Assembly (NCBI GenBank): GCA_030272585.1 | Contig: BSYQ01000001.1 | Coordinates: forward strand, 496,001-560,000 | Reading direction: 5' to 3' | DNA length: 64,000 bases | Origin: Bryopsis sp. KO-2023 | Lineage: Eukaryota; Chlorophyta; Ulvophyceae; Bryopsidales; Bryopsidaceae | Shown here: in pieces, positions 20,218-30,700 of the stretch | Layout: each line of letters starts with the position of its first letter | Position numbering within the stretch: position 1 is the stretch's first letter | Program-made: the position numbers and the translations under genes | Notes under the pieces: model-generated | The model's database searches: none | Seen by the model: only the letters and a program-made list of their open reading frames with translations | Told to the model about the DNA's origin: nothing

Positions 20218-22208
20218 ATGTGGGGGTTGCAAGAATTGAAAAAGCAAAGGCCCAGCAGAGAGGGCAGACGCAGTAGAGTGTCAACTCCAACATCCGCCCG
20301 TTCTCCCAGCCCTACCGTAGCAACATCAGAAGCCTCCTCCTTCGCCGCGCGGGCATCTGAGTCTTCGTCGCCAGTCGCAGCAAAACCGCGTGCAGAAACC
20401 CCTCCAGAAACCCCACCAGACGTGGAAGCGGACGCCACCATTCAGCCTGTCGCAGTCGAAATGGCGGATACGGTGAAAGAAGTGAAGGAGGACGACGCCT
20501 TGGTGGAAATGGCCACCAGCTGTAGGGAGGGTTCACTCGCGCTGCAAGTCTTGTCCACCGAGAAGCGCGCGGCAATCCTGCACCGCGTCGCCGATAAGTT
20601 GGTGGATCACGAAAGTCAGATTCTGAACACGAATATGGAGGACGTGGCCGAGGCTAGCAACCAGATCGACGACGCCCTTATGAAAAGGCTCAAGTTGAAA
20701 CCTGACAAAATCAAGCAGCTGGCCCAAGGCATCAGACAAATCGCGGATAGCAAGGAGCCCATAGGCAACCTCATCTCCAAGACTCAAATCATGAAGGGCC
20801 TGGTTTTGGACAAAATCACAGTCCCCATCGGCGTCCTGTTGATCATCTTCGAGGCTAGACCGGATGCTCTTCCCCAAATCGCAGCATTGGCCATCAAAAG
20901 CGGTAACGGGCTGCTGTTGAAGGGGGGGAAAGAAGCCGCCAAGTCGAACTCTCTGTTGCACAGGATCATCGGCGATGCGATCGAAGAGGTGGCTCCGGAA
21001 GTGGGCAGATCAGTGATCGGCTTGGTGCAAACCAGGGCTGCCATCGGGGAGTTGCTGAAACTGGATAGTGTCATCGATTTGGTGATTCCAAGGGGTTCCA
21101 ACAGTTTCGTGTCTTACATTCAAAACAACACGAAGATCCCGGTGATGGGACATTCGGATGGGATTTGTCATATCTACGTGGACGATGAAGGAGATCTCGG
21201 AATGGCGTTGAGTGTGTGCGTCGATGCAAAGGTGGATTACTGTGCAGCGTGCAATGCAGTTGAAAAGATCCTGGTGCACGAATCTTGGGCGAAAGGAGAT
21301 GGACTCAAGAAGATTGCTGATGCTTTGGTGGATGCAGGTGGGGTTTGGAGAGGGGGGTTAAGCTAATTGTACCCATCTCATGAAATTGATCATTAGAAAT
21401 CTTAATTAATTAATGAATGTGATGCACAGAGATTTTGAGTCCAAATCCTGGACAAGGTTTTATCAAACGCTCTTACGATAAGGCAATGTAGAAATGAAAT
21501 CAACGAAAAAATGTATCAATTTTTCTGGATGGGGGATGTTGCAGAAATAAAATCTGCATCAATCAATTCGTCTTGAAATGCGATACAACAATGGCATTTT
21601 GCTTTCCTCTTGTGAAATGAGCAGTCCATTTTTCTCTTGTGAAACACACTGATGGCATTCAATGTTACGCAGGTGTGAAAGTGAACAAGGGCACACACCC
21701 CAGTTTGGACGGATTTGACTTGCCCAAGGCCCCATCTCCAAAAATAGAATACTCCAGCATGGAAGTCACGTTGGAGGTGGTGGGCTCGTTGGACGAGGCC
21801 GTTCGTCACATCAACCAATACAGCAGCAAGCACACAGATTCCATTATCACGACCAACAAGGAAAAAGCCGAAGAGTTCATCAAGAGAATAGACAGTGCAT
21901 GCGTTTTTCACAACACATCCACTCGATGGGCAGACGGATTTAGGTTTGGTCTTGGAGCGGAGGTCGGGATCAGCACGAGCAGAATCCATGCACGAGGTCC
22001 TGTTGGGGTTGAGGGGCTGCTTAGCACGAAGTGGGTTCTCCGGGGCAACGGACATGTGGTGAAAGGCGACTACTTGAAAGATGAATACACCATGAGTGAG
22101 CTCTGCATTGATGTTTACCAAGCTGTCAAACCAGGACTCATTGGTTTTGGGGCTGGTGTGGTTGCATCTGTTGCGATTGGGATGCTGGCTGCCAAGATGA
22201 GGCGCTGA
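20218..22208 (+). CDS. Gamma-glutamyl phosphate reductase (stand-alone), proline synthesis
   Basis: This enzyme reduces gamma-glutamyl phosphate to glutamate semialdehyde with NADPH, the second step of proline synthesis. Exons 20218-21337 and 21673-22208 join in phase 1 (GCA-G / GT-GTG) to give 551 residues. The N-terminal 90 or so residues are rich in Ser, Thr, Arg, Pro and Ala and look like a plastid-type transit region plus linker. The reductase domain has [16 protein letters not shown], the catalytic Cys in [21 protein letters not shown] and [18 protein letters not shown]. Plant P5CS fuses a glutamate 5-kinase in front, and no kinase is seen here or upstream. The C-terminus has a hydrophobic helix (about [19 protein letters not shown]) ending in KMRR, which could anchor it to a membrane. 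The start is the first ATG in frame. An upstream leader exon is possible. Confidence 0.9.
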
Positions 22209-22635
22209 TTGGGTTGGGTAGGCCTTCTGAGTTTTTGGGATTTGGTTTGGGATGATGAAGTGTTGCTTGGGGTCAGGTGGGTAAGGTGTGGATACGGGAA
22301 ATGGGTGGGTGCAGGCATGTTTCTATAGTTTACATACAGAGTTTCCTGGTGGGACTGGGCAGCCCATTGTGCTCCTTCTGCCTTCAGGGTTTCACCCGGG
22401 GAAGTGCTTATGACGTGAGATTACATATGTACGAGTGCAGAGAGGGATATTGTTATTCTTATGGTTTCTTGTGTGGAAGCTCGTGTCGACTGGCATTTGA
22501 TGTACAGGCAAATATTGACATTAAATATTGCTCATATCCCACACTATCCAACTGAACTCCATTTGAAGTCCCTCCTTGTCTCCCTTCATCCTGCTTGTTA
22601 ATAGTGACCATCTGTTGCTGTGCCCCTTTTAGCTT
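22209..22635. other. Convergent intergenic region
   Basis: About 430 bases between the ends of the reductase and F-box/LRR genes. No domain-bearing frame is visible. It is probably two 3' untranslated regions. Confidence 0.45.
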
Positions 22636-25465
22636 CTAATCGCTCATGTCAGTGTCAGACCCATTTTCACTATCGCTGGAGTCTTCAAACCCATCCCAAT
22701 TGAAATCTTGAAGTTCGAAATCCCCGTCATCTTGCTCATGGTGTTCCAGAATTATATCTTCGATCGTCTCTTCCTCCTCATCGTCGACCTTTAAGCGTTC
22801 ACAAAAACAACAAATTCGTGGCCAAATTGACTTGGGGAAATCGAAGGAATGTGGTCAGAAAAGTAAAAAAAAACTGGAAAATAACATGAAAACAAACTAG
22901 GAATTTTTCTGCAGGTTATTGTGGAAAATCCAATTTCAAAAACTCTCTACAAACTAGGAAGGTGAAATTCTGTGGCCGCCTTTATCCTGGACAGAAACAG
23001 GAATTTACGTTTGATCAATACAAGGACAAGAAGCCCAGCAAGTGCATCTTATTTTTGCAGACAGAGAAAATCCGAAGAAAAAAAAACAAAAAATAGAATG
23101 AAAAAGAATCTGTACAAAACTTTCGAATTACCTGGACGACTTGCACGTTATTGTGGACAGGCAAATGCTGAACATGATTCACTCCCAGGTGTAGCTCCTG
23201 GAGGGCAGTGAGATTCTCCATTTCATGGGGTAGTTGATGAATGCTGTTCTTCGTCAAATCCAGAAACTCCAGACTCGACAAGCCTCCCATTTCTGGCGGC
23301 AGATGGTCCAAACGATTGCATGACAGGGACAAAAATCTGATGCTTTTCATGTTCGAAAAGCTGGCTGGCAATGCTCGAAGGAGGTTCCTCGAAAGGTCAA
23401 GATACTGCAGCCCCTCAAGAAGTCCGATCTCTGAAGGAAGTGTTGTTATCTTGTTGTGTTCCAGGTCAAAAGTTTCCAGCGCCGCCAATTTGCCAATTGA
23501 GCTGGGGAGCCCTTCAATTTGATTTCTGGCAATGTGTAGATGCCGCATCTTCACCAAATTGCTAATGTTTGGCGGGAGAGACACAAGATGGTTCGCGTGC
23601 ATGCAAATATATTCCAGCCGAGTCAGGCTCATGATGCACTCTGGAATAGCCTCCATCTCATTACCCTCCAGGTCCAAAAGCTGCAGTGCTGTCAATGTAG
23701 ACAACTCAGAGGGCAAATCCGTCAGTTTGTTTTTCGCCACGCGCAAGTGGATCAATGAGACCACCTGCCCCAACGCAGCTGGAAGATGCTCCAATGCATT
23801 TCCATCCAGATTTAGAGATGTCAAACTGGTCATCCCAGAAACCCTTGGAGATAGTGCAACAATCGCATTCCAAGACAACACCATCTCAGAGCAGTGAACC
23901 GCCTCACACAGTTCCTCCCCGAACGCTCTCAGGTCCCCATTTGAGAAGCAAAGCGAACGGATGGCCTTCAGTCGTTCGAGCCCATCTGGGACTGTAGATA
24001 TTGGGTTGTTTGCACAATTGATTTCCACCAGCGCCTCCAGGCTGCTCAAATCAGGTGGCAGCGAGTCGATCACGTTGTCTTGAATAAACAGTGATTGCAG
24101 CTCCTTCAGATTCCCCATCCCAGGTGGAAGCTTTTGCAGCTGGTTTCCTGAGAGACTGAGTTTTTGCAGCTGGCTCAAGCCAGAAATACATCTTGGGACG
24201 ATAGTCAGGTAGTTGTGTCCAGCATTGAACTCTCGAAGCGAGACCAAGCTTCCGATTTCAGGCGGCAAAACACAGAGCTCATTCTGATACAAATTGACAT
24301 GAATAAGCTCCTGCATGCCAGAGATACTGGATGGCAGCACCGTTAGACAATTGTAGCTCAAATCAAAGTGACGCAGGTTCCTCAATGCGCCTATACCATC
24401 CGGTAGACAATAGACACGATTCCCACGAAGATCCAGCTCAAGTAGCTCCACAAGCTTGGTTATCTCTTCTGGCAATGTCGTCAATTCACAAAAACCGAGG
24501 TCGAGCATCCTGAGGTTTCCAAGCTTCCCAATTTCGGTGGGTAGAAACTCAATTGTGTTGTAGCTCAGGTCCACAGCTGCAAGCTTCTTGAGGAACCCAA
24601 TCTCCGATGGTAAGTCATGCAATCTATTCCGAAATAAGCAGAGGACTTCCACGTTCGACAAGCCGCCTATTTCCTCTGGCAACGATTCCAGATCATTTTC
24701 CGCCGCCACCAGGTGACGAAGATTAACCAATCGACTGATTTCCGCGGGCAGCGTTGTCAGTCCATTGCCAGATAAGTCCAGTTTTGTCAACAATCCCAGG
24801 CGCATCAATCCGGGTGGGACACTCAAAAAGCCTCCACTGTGGCAAATGGTTAGCTCTCGGAGCTTGGTTAGAGCCAGGATGCCAGAAGGGAACTGTACAA
24901 TGCTTTCATTGTTATGAAGTCGCAGAATCTCCAGGTTTTGCATATTCACTACGGCTGACGAAACGGATTTGTACTCCCCCATAATCTCCAAACGCTGCAA
25001 CTGGGTCAGATGCCACAAGCCGTCGTCTGTGTTACCGTTTTCCTCAATTCTCCCTTCAGGCAACACTGGGGCTTGTGACAAAACCAAAGAGACCAATTTC
25101 GTCAACTCTGTAGCCACCTCTGGCAACGAACCGCTGCATTGAGGCAACCTCAACTCCTTCAATCGGCGAAATTGGGCTGCCTGAATGATTAGGTCCCGCA
25201 ACCCATCCCTGTCCAACACATCCTCAACGCAGCCCCAATCCAAGTCCGTGACCATTGGAAACGTCGCCGAAAAGTTAAAATGACAGGGCCACCGAGATGG
25301 TGATAAATGCACAACGCTCCGGCTCGCTGCATTCTCCCAGTCCTTGCACACTGTTCTTATCTGGCGGAGGTCCTGACTTTGACAGTAGCCAAAAATCTGC
25401 AAGAGGATGTCGTCCAGGAGAGTCTGCCACACATGATTGTCCTCACTGTACTCGTCTCCGACCAT
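22636..25465 (-). CDS. F-box / leucine-rich repeat protein with acidic tail
   Basis: Exon 1 runs 25465-23132 and exon 2 runs 22788-22636 (donor CAG/GTAATT, acceptor TTAAAG, phase 0), giving about 828 residues. Residues about 13-50 form an F-box (LLDDILLQIFGYCQSQDL), the adaptor that binds SKP1 in SCF ubiquitin ligases. Then follow more than 20 leucine-rich repeats of the plant intracellular Ras-group type (LxxLPxEIGxLxxLxxLDLSxNxL), a curved substrate-binding surface. Exon 2 encodes a strongly acidic tail rich in Asp, Glu and Ser. The LRR consensus is closer to PIRL or SHOC2-type repeats than to the Cys-containing repeats of classical FBL proteins, so the F-box/PIRL combination is slightly unusual. 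A role in selecting ubiquitylation targets is inferred. Confidence 0.9.
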
Positions 25466-26028
25466 TTGTCCTGTCCGTTAATTCCCTTCATTCCTTGGAG
25501 GCCAGGACCTTATGTCAGTTAGAGACACCGCGCCGCCTAGGCACAAGGCTCGAAGCCGAACAACAGAGCCGGCAACCGAACACGCGAAGAGACGTGGAAG
25601 AAGCTCGCGTACTTTACACCAGATGGCGAAAAGAAAAAGTCTTCAGAAATTGCTCATACAAGTGAAACAATCGACAAACAGAATGCAGTCCCCAGGTCCA
25701 AGACACTGTTAACATTGAGGACGATACCAACTAGCCCCGGTGGAATTTGTCACGGGGGTAGGTACCACTCGCATTGAACGACTTTTTGCGGCTTGGGGGT
25801 GATGGATGTACTGGGAGCAGCCGACGTCTCCTGCATTGCCAACAGGTTTCGAAGAAGGGGCCCTTTGTCCCACTAAACAGGAAACACCACACAGACGCCT
25901 TGTCCACGTGCTCTGTTTTGGGTCGAGTAATCGTTGAGCCAACCGTGCACATGAGTACTACATGCCTGTGGCACTTCTTGTTGGATGCGAAAACTTGATC
26001 GCTGGCCAGAACGAACTTGAGGTAAACC
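25466..26028. promoter_or_regulatory. Divergent promoter region with a G-box
   Basis: 563 bases lie between the starts of the F-box/LRR (minus) and zinc-motif (plus) genes. A CACGTG lies at 25905-25910. Short open frames here have no domain. Shared promoter use is inferred from the head-to-head layout only. Confidence 0.4.
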
Positions 26029-27454
26029 ATGTCTGGAAGTGAAGATATGCACAAAAACGTCAGAAGCCTGCTGGACCAGGCACACACGAAAATCAGAGCT
26101 GGTGAGGCGACGTCCGCGCTGGAGGTAACAAGGGTGGGGGGTGAAAGTCAAGGTTGTTCCTTGTATCGATATGCGTCGTTTGAGGCGTTCATCCTGGACC
26201 CGTCTCTTGCTGCCCTAGGACGTGATAAACGTTCTGCAGATGGTGGGTGGCGTCTCTGCTGTACTACCGGCGCTGCATAGGTGACCTTAGTTTTCTCCTC
26301 ACTTGGGGAAAGGGACTCCAGGGTCCCACATTGCCAATAATGAACCAATCCAGTGGCGGAATTCTCTTGGAACAAAAATTCATTTAACAGGATTATTCTC
26401 CAAGTAAAGACGATTTTGGAAAAAGGTGAATACAAGCAAAAAAATAATATAGCATGTAGTTTTTGGCAAAATTTTTAAATCACAAACGCAAGTGAACCAA
26501 TTTAGCAGGTCACAGAGAGAATCTAACACATTTGCATGAAATCACTTTGTAGAGCTCGTGAGGATTACTCTTCTGGAAAAGAAATAGGGGTGAATGAAAT
26601 AGAGCAGCTCACGAAGCTCATGAGCGACATTAGCCTTGAAACTGAGAAGGTAAGCTTTCTTACAACCTCTCCAGTGTTGAACATCAAAAAAAAAAAGCTC
26701 TGGACGTTGTGCAATTATGATTGCCTGTTTTGAGATTGCATGCAAGTATCCATTGTGACCCTCAATAAGAATAATGTATATCTTTTTAAATTTTTTTTTG
26801 TATTCTTATGGAGATTTGATATCGGAGCCTCTCCTGCTTCTTCTGGTAATAATTTCCTCACAGAGGTTGGTGATCTAAATTGCCAGCATGTTCATTTTAG
26901 TGATCGTTGCTTTGTGTGACTAGAGATTGGCTAGGCCTTTCGAAGGAGAGCCAGCCTCTGGTTCAGGGTTTGAGCCAGAGGCTATCCATGACTACCAAAA
27001 CGTGACGGCAGATTCATGCATTCTGGCGGTAAGGGATTTGGAAGTACCCTTTTGGTGTGAGATTATAAGTGATCCAAAAAGGCTGAGGTCCCATGCTGCA
27101 GGTTGGCACAAATTTGTGAAAAAAGGAGTAGGTGTGGATGTATTTGAATTCTAGTCTCCTTTTTTATCCTTATCACTGCTGTGGGGATGCACCATTGAGA
27201 CAAAACCGCAGGGCTGATCCCAAAAGGCTCTGACCAGTTCTATTGTAAACTCTTCCACATATCCCTCGTTGTTCACACTATGTCGATTAATATTCTTTAT
27301 TTTGCTTTTGACACAGGAGACTGGCCGTGGAGCTCTCACTGAGTGTGCATTGGGGGATGGGTCGAGTTTCATTTGCTCAGTTTGCAGTGCAGTTGTGAGC
27401 GTAAGCAGGAGAGCAGCCCATGATGAGTTCTGGTGTCAAGGAAGCGGTGTATAA
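26029..27454 (+). CDS. Conserved unknown protein with C-terminal CxxC...HxxxxWC motif
   Basis: Exons 26029-26124, 26219-26280, 26553-26649, 26924-27028 and 27317-27454 join with consistent phase to give about 165 residues. The N-terminal half is predicted helical (VRSLLDQAH..., ALEDVINVLQMVGG). The C-terminus reads DGSSFICSVCSA and, 10 residues later, AHDEFWC, a possible zinc site of two CxxC cysteines, a His and a Cys. A similar arrangement occurs in small uncharacterised plant proteins as I recall them. Function is unknown. The last exon contains an internal donor (27401, GTAAGC) that can splice to an alternative last exon at 27648-27728, giving a different cysteine-rich end. Confidence 0.72.
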
Positions 27455-27647
27455 TTCCAACCACTCTCCCTAATTTTTTTTTCGCTTTGACCATAGGAGG
27501 GCAGGGGAAAGGGAAGATTTCTATTTTTTTTAAAATGAAAAGTGCATGGGGAATGGAAAGGAATAGACATGAGAAGAATCGCCACTACAGTAATATTTCA
27601 AATATTTTTTTTTCAATTTTTTGTTTTATCGGAAGAAGGGCAAGCAG

Positions 27648-27728
27648 GTAGCTGAACATGTCAATGGGACATATACAGTCGAGGAACTGGGACATGCATT
27701 TTGCAGACGATGTAATCATAAGATTTGA
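27648..27728 (+). CDS. Alternative last exon of the zinc-motif gene
   Basis: It follows an acceptor AAGCAG and reads in phase 0 for 26 codons to TGA, ending with AFCRRCNHKI. If joined to the donor at 27401 it would replace the H...WC half of the zinc motif by another CxxC pair. It is based on phase and splice sites only. Confidence 0.45.
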   Translation, partial: VAEHVNGTYTVEELGHAFCRRCNHKI

Positions 27729-27776
27729 AAGGGAGCTCAAAATTGAAACGTATTCTTCACCGTAACATTTTCCTTT

Positions 27777-30700
27777 CTATTTGGAGGTTTCCCTCGATCG
27801 AGTGGTGTCGAAATTGGTGGATGCTGTGAACGAAACATTCCTGTTAAGTTTTGGCTTGGGTATAAAGAGAGACACCACATCACCCAGTGGTCTGGGAAAT
27901 GGTCTATTTTCCCTGTAATTTCCTGGCCCAGGTGTTTCTGCAGGTTTTGATGGATCTGGACGGCCTCGGATGGTGAAAGCTGGTCCACTGGAGGTCAGCT
28001 CAATCGGGGCAGCAAAGTCCGCAGAGTAAACTTTCGTGGTTGTCGATTTCCCAAGAATGCTGAAGGCTGGCCCACCTGATTCCATCTGTGGGGTGTAGTC
28101 AGTAGGCCCTGGTGTTTCCTCCGTTTCACCTGTACAGGGTTCGAAGTGGTTTTGTTGGTTGATAATGTTGCAGTTTTAAAATGTGTCTGGTATTTATTTT
28201 GCCATTAGCTGGTGACACCCTCAAGCAGGATTAATGGTGTGAACTGAATGTGCCCAGTGATATTACCCTTGGGTGGTTTTTTCCGGATACTGAAGGCAGG
28301 TCCCTTTGGGTTTTGCTCATGGTGATAATCCCCTGGCGAAGGTTTCGCAGACTCGTGGCATTCCCTTTGGCATTTTTGGCCCATCGTATATGCAGGTCCC
28401 TTCGGCCTGCAACAAATTACCAACCAGCGATTTCGATTCAATTGCCAGGCGATACATGAAGCTTTTGGCGTTGTCGAAGGGGGGAATTCTGGCACTGTGA
28501 TCTATTTTGTTGTTGTTTGACAATGGCCGATGTTTGGTAGAGGTGTGGAGTTGGGCACTGTGTTTCTGGACTTACGTTTCAGCACACTCATAATCGCCTG
28601 GGGCTGGGACATTCTGAGATCCGGATATGTCTTTTGGCTTTGAAGCTATAGAGTAGGCGGGCCCCTTGATCAAATCTGTTGTGGTATAATCGGATGGCCC
28701 TGGAGTTTGAGTTGGTGCTTTCTCTCCTGGGCGAGAAGTCATGGTGAAGGAGGGTCCACAGTTGTCCTCTGCCAAGCTGTACTCCCCTTTGCGGTGCGAA
28801 ATTATCACAGAAGTTATAAAACAATAGAGGGAAATAACCTTCTCGATACAAGGAGGGTGGGAGAAAGGGAGAATTTATTCTTCTTGCTTGCTCTTCTCAA
28901 GGCTGAGAAAAGAAGAGGAGTCTTTCTTTTCTGCTTTGAAAATATGAACTGACCTGGACCTGGTTGATTTTTCGGCTCTTTGTTTTGTGGTTTTGACTGT
29001 ATGGTAAAGCTGGGCCCCTGTTGCTTGGTTGATTCTGCATCATAGTGCCCTGGCCCAGGAAGTTGTGGCTTATTTGTTGTTCCGCTGGGTCTCCCTTGAA
29101 TGGTAAATGCTGGTCCAGGATCTGAGGGGCTATTTGAAGGGTACTGGCCAGGGCCTGGTACATCATTGGCCGTGTTTTTTGGAGCTCTTTTGCCTGCCAG
29201 GGTGAAAGCTGGTCCCTTTGCAAGCTCTTCATTCTCGTATTGACCGGGCCCAGGCTGCAAGTCGTTAGTTTTTCCCTACACCCAGATTGAAACACTTGAT
29301 ACAAACGAACAATGGACGAATGCTTGCCCCCAACAGAGTTTTCCATTCCTGTGGTCGGAATAAGACTTGGTTTTTCACCAAGTGAAGAATCACTGGGGCC
29401 TGATGGATTGGTTGTGCGGCTTACGTTTTCCCTATCCTGGGTTGGTATGGTAAACGCTGGACCCTGCTGTTGGGCAGGGGTCTCGTAATCGCCAGGTGCT
29501 GGTCCTCCAAGCCCCTCTTTGGAATCATATCTCCTTGGCATCGTCCAAGCAGGTCCAGATAAATCATCCAATTCTACTTCGTAAGCCCCAGGCCCTGCAA
29601 GAAAAAAGCATCCAGTTCTACAATTGGTTTCAATTGTTCAGTCAATTTCTTTTCAAATCCTTTTTTGCCCTCAAGTTGCTTGTCTTTTGTGGACATGTCA
29701 CAAAGTGGAAATGATTGCCAATTTGCTTCTGCAATATCTTTCTGCACAGCATCCAAACCTGGTCCTTGTTTTGATTTGGCCTTCGGTGGTTTGCTTGTTG
29801 GGAAAGAAAAAGCGGGGCCAGCAGGCTGCTGAGTTTCTTGGTTGTATTGGCCAGGACCAACATCAGTTGCTTCTTGATGTTTTTTCTCAAGTCGACTGCT
29901 GATGGTGTAGGCTGGGCCTGATTCCGGAGCTGGGAAGTCATAGAGCCCTAAAACACTCACAAAATAGCTGAGATCCCAACAAAGCGAATCCCCTTGGACC
30001 ACTGGTCCAAATTCTGGTGGAAAACAAAACCCTCCATTAATGTGCATGTCTTAATTCATGAACACATATGGGAGCTATAGTCGGTTGCATAATGTACTTC
30101 TGGACGCTGTTTTCATAAGCACAGGGGCGTACCTGGGCCCGGGGTGTCCATCTGGTCGGCTTTTGTCGATATCCTTGTGCCAATTGTGAAGGCTGCTCCT
30201 TGCTGTGTCTTGACATCACAATCGTAATTTCCAGGTCCAGGGATCGAGTCATCTTTTTTGTCAACTGCATGATCCTTCCTTCTCATTGTGAATGCAGGCC
30301 CAGATGGCCCAATTTCTTTCCCAGTCTGGAGTGTATCATATTCTCCGGGTCCTATGAAAACGAAAGAAAAACCAAAGAGGATAAGCACCCACTGGACGAT
30401 CGAGTTGCACCCACAATTATGCCCAGATCAAGTACATGTCAAGAATCCAAAGGAAGGGATGATTGCATGCTTTCTGGAAGGTCTTCATTGCTCCACCTCC
30501 AACAGAATCCAAAAATACTGCCAATGAAAGGGGGCATTCATCAGGCTGTGTTGGCAATCTTACCAATATCATTTTCTGGTGAAGTTTCTGGGTTCCGTTT
30601 GATACCCATGGAATACGATGGCCCGCCAAGATCATTCTCTTGCACATGGTAATCCCCTGGTGCAGGCTGCCGAGAACTTCCCTGCATTTCTCCATCACAG

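Noticed and set aside
21516..22121. A 201-codon minus-strand frame
   Set aside because: It is the antisense shadow of the second exon of the reductase gene, which is strongly supported on the plus strand.
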